47,945 bases of DNA from assembly GCA_009692425.1 (NCBI GenBank), contig SHZF01000034.1, forward strand, positions 1 to 47,945. Reading direction: 5' to 3'. The notes under the pieces are model-generated. The model was not told the origin of the DNA. It made no database searches and was given only the letters and a program-made list of their open reading frames with translations. This DNA comes from Myxococcales bacterium (lineage in GTDB: Bacteria > Myxococcota_A > UBA9042). Made by a program: the position numbers and the translations under genes. Positions 39,293 through 47,196 of this stretch are shown piece by piece; position 1 is the stretch's first letter; every line of letters begins with the position of its first letter.

Positions 39293-40297
39293 ATGACTGC
39301 CGCGCCCGCCGCCGATTTTGCCCTGCCTCCCGTCGCCCGGTTCGTCTGGCTCGGCCGCGCCTTGCCCGACCTCGCCTGGCTGGCACTGCGGCGCGCGCTC
39401 GATCGGGCCCAACTCGATGCGATCTGGCTGCACACGGACACGGCAGCGCTCGCAGAAGACCCGGCCGTGCGGGATCTGGTGGCCCGCGGGGTCCGTCTCG
39501 ATGTCTGGGCTCCGACCGAACTGCTGGCGACCGGCTTGGGGTCGGCGACCGACGCCTCGCTCGCGCGCCTGTGGGCCCGGCTGGAGCGACCCGCCGCCCG
39601 CGCCGACCTCGCCCGCCTTGCTCTGTTGTGGCGACACGGCGGCATCTACCTCGACACGGACCTGATCGTCGTCCGTTCGCTGCGCGTGCTGTGCGCGCCG
39701 GGCCGCCCGCCTGGTTTCGCCGGCCTCGAACAGGTCTGCCTGCCGGCCGCGGTCGTGCACAGCCTGAACCCCCTGCGCTGGGCCCGGGCGGCCGCGTTGC
39801 TGGCCGTGCGCGACTGGCTCAGCCGCTCACCAGCGGGCCCGCGCCGGTATGCGCGCGTGGCCCACCACTACGACCTTGCGTGCAACAACGCGGTGCTGGC
39901 GAGCCGCGCGGGCCACGACCTGATCGGCGAACTGCTCGACCGCGCCGCGCGCCTCCCGCTCGCGCGAGCCCTGCAACTGTACGAACTCGGGCCGCGCTTG
40001 CTCGAAGCCGCGACGTCGAACGTCGGCCGGGCGGATTTCGATCTGTTGGAGCCGGCGGCGTTCTACCCGCTGCCGCCGGAAATCTGCGCGGCCTATGTGC
40101 GCGACGACCCTCGCGAGCCGCTGGACGCCGACTTGAACGACGCGACGCATGGCGCCCACCTCTACGATTCCGTCCTGGCGCGTCGGCTGGGGCGTGCCCC
40201 TGATCTGGCGTGGTTGCGCGCCCACCGCGACGGCACCTGGTTGGGCCGCGTGGCTGCGCCCTACCTCGATGCCCTCATCGGCTTGCGTGCCCGCTGA
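39293..40297 (+). CDS. DXD-motif glycosyltransferase (capsular/OCH1-like)
   Basis: 334 residues from ATG 39293; GTG 39269 in the same frame is an alternative. No signal peptide. It belongs to the sugar-binding-DXD glycosyltransferase type: 'FVWLGRALP' at the N-terminus resembles the family's 'IHqiWfG.p' start, and 'LLWRHGGIYLDTDLIVVRSL' (111-130) carries the DTD triplet that binds the metal and nucleotide sugar. A later 'YDLACNNAVLASRAGHDLI' is also typical. It should transfer a sugar in polysaccharide or glycolipid synthesis in the cytoplasm; the acceptor is unknown. It stands alone, with no other polysaccharide genes, and is followed by a good terminator. Confidence 0.8.
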   Translation: MTAAPAADFALPPVARFVWLGRALPDLAWLALRRALDRAQLDAIWLHTDTAALAEDPAVRDLVARGVRLDVWAPTELLATGLGSATDASLARLWARLERPAARADLARLALLWRHGGIYLDTDLIVVRSLRVLCAPGRPPGFAGLEQVCLPAAVVHSLNPLRWARAAALLAVRDWLSRSPAGPRRYARVAHHYDLACNNAVLASRAGHDLIGELLDRAARLPLARALQLYELGPRLLEAATSNVGRADFDLLEPAAFYPLPPEICAAYVRDDPREPLDADLNDATHGAHLYDSVLARRLGRAPDLAWLRAHRDGTWLGRVAAPYLDALIGLRAR

Positions 40298-40339
40298 ACC
40301 ACCGCGAATGAACCGGCACCCTGTCGCGTTCCGCTTCCG

Positions 40340-40361
40340 CGCCCAGAGGGGCGACTTTTTT
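40340..40361 (+). terminator. Rho-independent terminator after the glycosyltransferase gene
   Basis: CGCCC (40340-40344), loop AGAG, GGGCG (40349-40353), then AC and a run of six T (40356-40361). The stem is short but G/C-only, and the T-run is the best in the window. It separates the glycosyltransferase from the next exported protein gene. Confidence 0.65.
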
Positions 40362-40393
40362 CAACCACCCGCGCCGCGCCCGGCGCTTGCCTG

Positions 40394-41479
40394 ATGGTCC
40401 CGATGTGCACAGTTGCCTCCCTTGGTCATTGCCCGCGTCGACTCGCCGCCGCCCTGTGGGTTGCCTGCCTGTCGACGCTACCGGCGCCTACGGCACACGC
40501 CGCGACAATTCCCGCCGCGCCGCTGCAATGGTCCAAGGCGGCCGTGCGGGAAGACTCGGACGCGGTCGAGCACCTCACCTTGCGCGCACGCTCGGCGGCG
40601 GGCCACGACTGCATGATGCGGTTCTCCCTGGCCAACGCCGCGTTCAAGAACGGAACCCTGTCCGTCCAGTTCCGTCAGGAATCGCCCCAGGGCACGCTGT
40701 ACGCCAGTTCAACCTTCGAGCGCGGCGCCTATTCGGTGATGACGGACCGGCTGGGCCTGCGCGCCGGCAAACACTTGCTCGAGGTGCGCGACGGTCAACT
40801 GCATGCGAGTCTCGACTTTGGCGGCCTGCAAGCCGACGTCCAAGTGCAGAGCCAGGCTGCCAGCCTGGCGCTGGTCGATCGCAGCGGCCCAGGCTTCATC
40901 TTGCGCGAACTGCTTGTTCCCGTGGGCCGGGTCACCGTCGTCGCCAAGGACTCCCAGCGCGCGGTCGATCTCGTCGCAACGGGGTTCGTGGTGCACGAGG
41001 CCTCGACCGCGGCGCCCCACCGCATCTACGAACGCTTGGTCCAGGTGCACCACCTCGCGGCTGGGGCGTCGATCGTAGCCGACTGGATCGTGCTGCCGCC
41101 CGAGCGCGGCAACCGCGTCTTCGGTTTCGCGGTGCTGCAGGCCGGTGGCCGCACGTTCGTGGGCGAGATCAGCAAAGAGGTGCGCAGTGCCGAAAAAGCC
41201 GACCCCGCGCTCGACTATCGGGTGCCCTGGCTCATCTCGGCGGTGGCGACGCGTGGGGCGACCCGGGCGGCGCTCAAGTTGGTGGCCGAGAAACAGGTGG
41301 CGCGCGAAGACGACCTTGCCGAGTTCAGCTTTCTGGTTCGCAAGGCGGTTGGCGCCCTGTTCCATCCGGTGACGTTCACGCTGAAGGCGACGGCGACGTT
41401 CGAAATCCAGTTTGCCGCCGCCGAACCTGCCGTAGTGGGGACGGCTCCGATTCGCTTCAAGTATGCCCAGGTGCGCTGA
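40394..41479 (+). CDS. Exported protein of unknown function, lipocalin-like strands
   Basis: 361 residues from ATG 40394; ATG 40403 is an alternative. Sec signal about 14-37 ending 'PTAHAATIPA'. The mature chain is almost entirely beta-strand-like, with regular alternation: 'FKNGTLSVQFRQESPQGTLY', 'LLEVRDGQLHASLDFGGLQA', 'DVQVQSQAASLALVDRSG', 'PHRIYERLVQVHHLAAGASI'. This suggests a lipocalin- or carotenoid-hydratase-like double barrel, which is only a structural guess. Two cysteines at most lie in the mature part. Its 3' end overlaps the convergent TrmH-type gene by 23 bp, which may limit independent evolution of both ends. Confidence 0.68.
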   Translation: MVPMCTVASLGHCPRRLAAALWVACLSTLPAPTAHAATIPAAPLQWSKAAVREDSDAVEHLTLRARSAAGHDCMMRFSLANAAFKNGTLSVQFRQESPQGTLYASSTFERGAYSVMTDRLGLRAGKHLLEVRDGQLHASLDFGGLQADVQVQSQAASLALVDRSGPGFILRELLVPVGRVTVVAKDSQRAVDLVATGFVVHEASTAAPHRIYERLVQVHHLAAGASIVADWIVLPPERGNRVFGFAVLQAGGRTFVGEISKEVRSAEKADPALDYRVPWLISAVATRGATRAALKLVAEKQVAREDDLAEFSFLVRKAVGALFHPVTFTLKATATFEIQFAAAEPAVVGTAPIRFKYAQVR

Positions 41480-42305
41480 TCGGCTCGCCGCGACCGCGCA
41501 ACGCGTACAGGGCCAGCGCCGTCGCTACGGCAACGTTGAGCGACTGCACGGCCTCGGTGCCTTCGATGCGGACGCGCGGCGCACACAACGCGAGCGTTGC
41601 CGGTGCCACTCCGTGCTCTTCGCTGCCGGCGACGAGCAGGCACGGTCGGCGCTGCGCCCAGCCCTCGACGTCGCCCAGATCGGCCGCACCCGCCACGTCG
41701 AGCGCGATCGTGACGCCGCCTGCCGCACCGAACGCCCGGATGCAGGCTTCTGCGGCATCGACTCGCCAGGCGGCCAGGCTCTCCATCGCCCCTTCTGCGG
41801 TACGGTAGACCGCGCCACTGCGCAGCGCCGCCGCCCCAGGCCCGACGACCGCGAAGTCGCGCACGCCGAGGAACGCTGCCGTGCGCGCCAAAGCTCCGAG
41901 ATTGTGCGGGTTCTCAACTCCGTCGAGCAGCAGCGCCAGGCCCGGCGCCCTGGCCCAGCCGCGCACGCTCTCCGCCGTCAGCACGGGGATGGGCGGCTCC
42001 TCCATCACGGCGACGAGTCCCTGATGCGCCCGGCTGCCGGCGATGCGGGCGAGTTCTTCCTCTCCGGCACCACGAAATGGCACACGGCGCTGGGCGAGCG
42101 CCCGCACCACGTCAGCCAGCGCGTGGCCGTGCGTGGGGGCGTAGAACAGGCGCACCACGCGCTCCGGTCGCGCCCGCAGCGCCGCCCACACGGCATGGAA
42201 ACCGCAAAGGGTCTGGAATCGGGCCGGTGCGCCGCCAGCATCCCCCGACCGCGCGCCGCCCGGGCGTACACGTTGACGGCCCCCGGTGGAACGTGCGGAG
42301 TCCAA
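41457..42305 (-). CDS. TrmH/SpoU-family RNA 2'-O-methyltransferase
   Basis: 282 residues from TTG 42305. No ATG or GTG is available between the upstream in-frame TAG and the domain start, so TTG is the best start, without a clear ribosome-binding site. Residues 33-105 are the substrate-binding domain ('LCGFHAVWAALRARPERV'). The SPOUT catalytic domain has all three motifs: 'DGVENPHNLGALAR' (128-141), 'AGSEEHGV' (226-233) and 'RIEGTEAVQSLNVAVA' (246-261), which form the SAM-binding knot. It should methylate a ribose in tRNA or rRNA. It is the last gene of a minus-strand run with surface protein genes, and its 3' end overlaps the convergent gene. Confidence 0.9.
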   Translation of the reverse strand: MDSARSTGGRQRVRPGGARSGDAGGAPARFQTLCGFHAVWAALRARPERVVRLFYAPTHGHALADVVRALAQRRVPFRGAGEEELARIAGSRAHQGLVAVMEEPPIPVLTAESVRGWARAPGLALLLDGVENPHNLGALARTAAFLGVRDFAVVGPGAAALRSGAVYRTAEGAMESLAAWRVDAAEACIRAFGAAGGVTIALDVAGAADLGDVEGWAQRRPCLLVAGSEEHGVAPATLALCAPRVRIEGTEAVQSLNVAVATALALYALRGRGEPISAPGHT

Positions 42306-42343
42306 GCGCTAGCGGCCGCTCGCTGGTGTCGGTATCACGGGTA

Positions 42344-45112
42344 CTAGAGACCCGCGACCTTCTTCAGCCACGCGTAGAACCCGAAGTACGCCGAGTACGT
42401 GCCACTGCCGTCGGCGGCGCCCGCCACGTTGCTCGCACCGGCGGAGACGCGGGCCGCGAACTTCGGCCCCGCGCCCGTCACGACGGCGTTCGAGAAGCGC
42501 ATGTGGAAGCCGGTCGGCGCGCAGCCCTCGTCCGTCGTGCCGTCGCACGTGTTGTCGATGCCGTCGCAGCCCTCTTTCGGGTCGGGCTTGACGTCGCCCG
42601 TGCAGGCGCCGAGCGTGCCCTGGGCGTCGCACTGCTGGGCGCCGCCCTTGCACACGCCCTTGTTCGCGGTCTTGGGGTCGCCGGTGTAGCACGCCACCTT
42701 GATCTTCGTGTCGATCGTGCTCTTGCAACCGGTCGCCAGCGCGCACGTGTCGAGCGTGCACGGGTTGTTGTCGTTGCAGTCCGGGCCCTTGCCGCCGAGG
42801 CACGTGTACTTGTTCAGCTTGACTTCGAGGCCGCACGCGTCGCCCTCCGTGCACGCATTGCCGTCGTCGCACGACTGCTGCACCTCCAAGTACTTGCACT
42901 CGGCAGTCTTCACGTTGCAGTCGTCCTTCGTGCAGGCCTCGCCGTCGTCGCACACCTTCTTCTTGCCGGCCGCGCACGATCCGGTGTCGCACTTGTCGGG
43001 CTGTGTGCACGCGTTGCCGTCCGCGTCGCAGGGGTCGGTGTTGTTCTTGTAGTCGCAGCCCTTCGTCGCGTCGCAGGTGTCGGTCGTGCAGGGATTGCTG
43101 TCGTCGCACTTCAGCAGCGTGCCGACCGTGCAGCCGCCGTCCGCACACTTGTCGTTCTGGGTGCACGCGCTCTTGTCGAAGTCGCACGGCAAGCCGTCGG
43201 GCAGTTTGGCCGCCAGGCACTTGCCCGTGCCCGGCACGCACTGGATCGCCGTGCACGACGTGCTGTCGGCGCACTTTACCACGCTCGCCTGGTCCAGTTC
43301 GCAGTTGTTCTTGATGCACTTCAGCACCCCGTTGCACAGGTTGCCGTCGTCATTGCACTGCGAGTCGTTCGTGCACGCACACGTGTTGGCACCGGCCGTG
43401 CATACGCCGTTCTTGCACGAGTCGCCCGCCGTACACACGTTGCCGTCTTCGCACGCGCCCGAATCGAGCACCGGGTTGACGCACTTCGCGTCGGCCTTGC
43501 ACTTGTCCTGGGTGCACGGATTGTCGTCATTGCACACTTTCGCGATGTCGATGCCCTTGCCCTTGCACGAACCGTCCAGGCACACGTCGTTCTCCGTGCA
43601 CGAGTCGTTGTCCGTGCACGCGCCGCCGATGTTTTGGTACGCGCAGCCGCCCTTGATGTTGTCGCACGAGTCCGACGTGCACGCGTTCTTGTCGTCGCAG
43701 TCCATCTTCGTGCCCGTACACGTCGCAGTCGATGCCGACTCCTTGACGCATTCGTCCTTGATTGAGCACGGCTTGCCGTCGTTGCACGGATCGCCGTCCT
43801 TGGCCTTGTACAAGCACTTGCCGTTGTCTGGGATGCACGAGCTCGCAATGCAGTCGTCGCCCGACTCGCACGCCTTCTTCCCGCCGGCCTTGCACACCCC
43901 GTCCTTGCAGGTGTCCTTGACCGTGCACTCGTTCTGGTCCGCATCACACGGTGCCGCGTTGTCGTCGTCGTAGACGCAGCCCTTCACCTTGTCGCACGAG
44001 TCCTTCGTACACGCGTTCTTGTCGTCGCACACCACGATGGTGCCGGCCGTGCACTTGCCATCCTGGCACTTGTCGTCCTTCGTGCACACTGAGCCGTCGT
44101 TGTCGCAGGGCGCGACCTTGTTCGTGTACTTGCAGCCGGCCTTGGGGTCGCACACGTCATCCGTACACACGTTCTTGTCGTCGCACGTCGCCTCGTCGAT
44201 GGCGCCGTCACAGTCGTCGTCGATGCCGTTGCACGACTCCGTCTTGGGGTCCTCGGCGACGCACGACGTCAAGCCGCCGTTCGACGGCGCACCGGGGTCG
44301 CCGGCTGGCAGACACGTGCGCTTGCCCTGGCACTTGCCGCCGGACGCGTCGGCCTTCGAGCACTTCGTCGAGTACTTCTGCTGCGTCGCGTACTCGCTGC
44401 ACGTGCACTGGCCGCCGGCCTTGACGACGCACTGCTTGCCCTCGGCGCCGGTCACGTCCTTGACGAGCTTGCACTCGTAGCCGGCGAGGCAGTCTTCGTT
44501 CGCCACGCAGGTCACGCCGCAGAACGAGCCGCTGTCGCCACCGTCGATGCACTTCGCATCGGAGTAGCCCGTACTCTGGCACGCTTGGTTCTCCGTGCAC
44601 GGATTGCACAGTTTCGGCGCCTTCGGCACGCAGATGTTCGTCGTGTCGGCGCCCGTGCCGAACGGAACCGGCTTTTCGTCGGACGAGCAGCCCTCGGTCG
44701 CCAGCTTCGCGCAGCGCGGACCCTTGGCCGTGTCGATGCAGGCCAGCGACGGCGTGCACTGCTCGTTCGCTGAGCATGGACACCCGGCTGGTCCGCCGCC
44801 GGACGCGGTGCAGTTGACCTTCGGTGCCGCATCGACGCTGTCCGCGCCAGTGTCACCGCCGGTCGGGGTCTCGGGCGTCGTCGCGCCATCGGCGGTCGGC
44901 GCCGTGTCACCGGCACCCGCATCGGCGCCGGGCGCAGTGTCCAGCGGGGCGGTGTCCTCCCCGGTCGCCACGCCGTCGAGGACTTGCGCCGTGTCCGCGC
45001 CGGCATTGGCCGAAGCGGTGCCCTCGGTCGGCACTTCTTCGGCGCAAGCGGAGGCCACGAGAACGAGCGCAGCCGCCAAAGCCGCGCGCTGCAGGTGCGT
45101 GAACAGGAACAT
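42344..45112 (-). CDS. Cys-rich repeat lipoprotein (CTDC-type repeats)
   Basis: 922 residues from ATG 45112, with GAGAGGG just upstream (a further ATG at 45127 is less likely). The signal ends 'LVASAC' (Cys23). Acidic Ala/Asp/Thr linker to about 110, then a Cys-rich head like that of giant 1 ('CNPCTENQACQSTGYSDAKC'). One MopE-type motif, 'CNGIDDDCDGAIDE', opens a long central array of about 20-residue units with the pattern CxDxNxCTxDxCDxxxGC ('CDDKNACTKDSCDKVKGC', 'CDDSNPCTTDTCDATKGC'). This is reminiscent of Dictyostelium extracellular-matrix CTDC repeats. A final MopE motif ('GCDGIDNTCDGTTDEGC') precedes a Cys-free C-terminal domain of about 60 residues. A surface-exposed, disulfide-rich stalk is likely; the ligand is unknown. 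It follows the P-domain genes on the same strand. Confidence 0.88.
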   Translation of the reverse strand: MFLFTHLQRAALAAALVLVASACAEEVPTEGTASANAGADTAQVLDGVATGEDTAPLDTAPGADAGAGDTAPTADGATTPETPTGGDTGADSVDAAPKVNCTASGGGPAGCPCSANEQCTPSLACIDTAKGPRCAKLATEGCSSDEKPVPFGTGADTTNICVPKAPKLCNPCTENQACQSTGYSDAKCIDGGDSGSFCGVTCVANEDCLAGYECKLVKDVTGAEGKQCVVKAGGQCTCSEYATQQKYSTKCSKADASGGKCQGKRTCLPAGDPGAPSNGGLTSCVAEDPKTESCNGIDDDCDGAIDEATCDDKNVCTDDVCDPKAGCKYTNKVAPCDNDGSVCTKDDKCQDGKCTAGTIVVCDDKNACTKDSCDKVKGCVYDDDNAAPCDADQNECTVKDTCKDGVCKAGGKKACESGDDCIASSCIPDNGKCLYKAKDGDPCNDGKPCSIKDECVKESASTATCTGTKMDCDDKNACTSDSCDNIKGGCAYQNIGGACTDNDSCTENDVCLDGSCKGKGIDIAKVCNDDNPCTQDKCKADAKCVNPVLDSGACEDGNVCTAGDSCKNGVCTAGANTCACTNDSQCNDDGNLCNGVLKCIKNNCELDQASVVKCADSTSCTAIQCVPGTGKCLAAKLPDGLPCDFDKSACTQNDKCADGGCTVGTLLKCDDSNPCTTDTCDATKGCDYKNNTDPCDADGNACTQPDKCDTGSCAAGKKKVCDDGEACTKDDCNVKTAECKYLEVQQSCDDGNACTEGDACGLEVKLNKYTCLGGKGPDCNDNNPCTLDTCALATGCKSTIDTKIKVACYTGDPKTANKGVCKGGAQQCDAQGTLGACTGDVKPDPKEGCDGIDNTCDGTTDEGCAPTGFHMRFSNAVVTGAGPKFAARVSAGASNVAGAADGSGTYSAYFGFYAWLKKVAGL

Positions 45113-45180
45113 GGTGCCCTCTCTCATCGGTATCGAAAGTCTCTCGTCGCTGTGGTCCGGTGCTCGCGCGTTGCGGTCTG

Positions 45181-47157
45181 CTACTTTTCGTAGCCGCCCG
45201 TCGCGATGTCAAGATCGTCGATGAACTGCAGCCCCGCCGGCAGGGCCAGCGAGTTGTTGTGGAATCCGAGCAGCGTCGCCCGCTCGTGGTGGTTGCTCAG
45301 GTACGTATACGGAGCCGTGCTGGTCGTCGTGAAGATGACCGTGCTGACCCGGTTGGCCGGAATGACCAGGCCCACCGAGGTATTGCTCGTGTTGCCAGCG
45401 GTCCAGATGTTGGAGCCGTTGACCGCAACCGAGGCCTGTTCGCTCCAACCGTCGAAGGCCGTGTAGTAGAAATGCGCTGTCCACGTGAGGTTGCCGGCTG
45501 TCAAGTTCCTGACCCGGAAGAGGGCCGCGCACACAAAACCGTTGGTCGAAGAGTGCATGTTGTAGAGTTCCGAGCAGACCAGCGCGTTCTTGCCAGCCCA
45601 GCGCTTCTCGGTGAACAGCGTGCGCTGCACTTCCTTGTCCGCCGAGATCGCGCCCGCATGGGCGTTGCCGTCCGTCCAGACAGATGGACTGATGCCGCCG
45701 TACATCGCGGAGTTGTTGCCCATGAACCAACTGGTTGCCGCATGCTGGTAGGTGTGGAACTGGGCTAGGCGGAACGTTGCCGGCCTGAGCAAATAGTCGC
45801 CGTTCACGGTGAGTGTACCGTTGACCACCAGGTTGCCGGACATCGTGGTGTTGTTGTCAACGTACAGGTCACCGGCTATGCGGATTTTCTTGTTCGATAG
45901 CGTCTGGATGCTGATCGTCCACTTGTTGAGCTGGCCGTCGATGCCGTTGTCCTTGAAGCCGGCGTCGAACACGATCAGCTTCCACTTGCCCTGGGGATTC
46001 TGGCCAAACCACTTCGTCAGATCGCCTGACACGGTCTTGTCGGGGTCGGGGTAGACCTTGATGATCTTGCCGCCCTGGCCGCCGCTGCCATCGCCCTTCC
46101 ACAGTTCAAACTTGCCGCCCTTCGGATCGACCAGCGTCACGGCCACCGTCGAGACGTCCGAGTTGGCGACGTCGATCGCGACCGACAGCTTCTGCGACAC
46201 GCCGATGTCCGGGAAATCGATCTCGTCCGTCACGCCGGTCGGGAAGTTGTCCTTGATCGGGACATTCGTCTTGCCATCGAACGAATCGACGAACTGGTTG
46301 AAGATCAGCTTGTTCGAAATCTCGTCGATGCCGTCCGCCGGGAGCGCGGCCAAGTCCATGTTCGCTACGCAGTCGTACGAGCCGTCGGCCTTGATGCCCT
46401 GCATGACCAGCGCCGTGCCGCATGCCTGGCCGAGCTCGGCAAACTTCGGGATCGCGGTGAGGTCGGGGAACTTGCCGGTCTGCGCGACTGCCGGCAGGTC
46501 CGCGAACTTCTTGTAGGCAGACAGGTCCGGGCCACCGGTCAGGTCCTTGTATTCACCCGTTGTGGCCACCGGCTTGAGGTCGGTCTTCTTCGGATACGCG
46601 CTCAGGTCGGGCGCAGGCGGCGACCCCTTGAGATCCTTGTAGTCGCCCGACATCGCCACCAGGGCGAGCTGGTCGAGCTTGGCGTACTTGGCGAGCAGGT
46701 TCGCGTCGATCTGCTTGTCGCCGATGCAACCGGAGCACTCGAGGGCCTCGGCCACGCTCGCGCGCACCGCGTAGGCCACCGCGTGCAGCGGGCGCCGCGC
46801 CAGTTCGGCGTCCTGCTCGACCTTGAGCGCGAGCCAGCCGCCGCCGAGCGCACCCAGCAGGCCCGGCTCCAGCTTCGTCTTGGAGCCCAGCGCATACGAA
46901 AACACGCCGTTCTTGACGCCGATCGTCACCGGGCCCTCGGTAAAGGCCGGGCTGCCGCCCGTTTCGTCCTTGTAGAGCGAGAACAGGATCGAATACGAGC
47001 CATCCGCGGCCGGCCCGCCGCCCACCGACGTCAGCACGCCCTCGACGAGCGTGGTGGCGGGCACGACGGCTGCGGCGGGAGCGGGCGCAAGGAGTGTCGT
47101 GAACATGGCCACGCCCGTCGCAACCAGAGCGCGCCACCGAAGAGAGATTCGAATCAT
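45181..47157 (-). CDS. P-domain surface protein with fibre-like N-terminal segment
   Basis: 658 residues from ATG 47157. Sec signal to about residue 30 ('TTLLAPAPAAA'). Residues 33-140 are a module seen in secreted fibre or adhesin proteins ('LVEGVLTSVGGGPAADGSYS', 'ELARRPLHAVAYAVRASVAE'). Residues 170-240 carry three [ST]G[DEK][YF]xDL segments ('SGDYKDLKGSP', 'TGEYKDLTGGP', 'TGKFPDLTAIP'), similar to phage tail-fibre spacers. Residues about 305-420 are a proprotein-convertase P domain ('SQKLSVAIDVANSDVSTVAV', 'WKLIVFDAGFKDN', 'NKWTISIQTLSNKKI'). The C-terminal 220 residues are strand-rich and unrecognised. No protease domain is present, so the P domain is probably a structural or binding unit. 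The protein is likely exposed on the surface. Confidence 0.8.
   Translation of the reverse strand: MIRISLRWRALVATGVAMFTTLLAPAPAAAVVPATTLVEGVLTSVGGGPAADGSYSILFSLYKDETGGSPAFTEGPVTIGVKNGVFSYALGSKTKLEPGLLGALGGGWLALKVEQDAELARRPLHAVAYAVRASVAEALECSGCIGDKQIDANLLAKYAKLDQLALVAMSGDYKDLKGSPPAPDLSAYPKKTDLKPVATTGEYKDLTGGPDLSAYKKFADLPAVAQTGKFPDLTAIPKFAELGQACGTALVMQGIKADGSYDCVANMDLAALPADGIDEISNKLIFNQFVDSFDGKTNVPIKDNFPTGVTDEIDFPDIGVSQKLSVAIDVANSDVSTVAVTLVDPKGGKFELWKGDGSGGQGGKIIKVYPDPDKTVSGDLTKWFGQNPQGKWKLIVFDAGFKDNGIDGQLNKWTISIQTLSNKKIRIAGDLYVDNNTTMSGNLVVNGTLTVNGDYLLRPATFRLAQFHTYQHAATSWFMGNNSAMYGGISPSVWTDGNAHAGAISADKEVQRTLFTEKRWAGKNALVCSELYNMHSSTNGFVCAALFRVRNLTAGNLTWTAHFYYTAFDGWSEQASVAVNGSNIWTAGNTSNTSVGLVIPANRVSTVIFTTTSTAPYTYLSNHHERATLLGFHNNSLALPAGLQFIDDLDIATGGYEK
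45865..45977. repeat. 113-bp duplicated module, copy 1 (P-domain end)
   Basis: Aligns without gaps to 47833-47945 with about 13 mismatches by eye. It encodes the end of the P domain through 'NKWTISIQTLSNKKI' and the following 'IAGDL' strand. The second copy reaches the window edge, so the duplication may be longer. Confidence 0.85.
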
Positions 47158-47196
47158 GACTGCATCCTTGCGGAGCCTGCGGACCCGCAGCCTGAG

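Noticed and set aside
40387-41808. 473-codon plus-strand frame over the exported protein
   Set aside because: The overlapping frame at 40394-41479 has a signal peptide and regular beta-strand pattern; the longer frame is Arg/Gly-rich and runs antisense into the TrmH-type gene.
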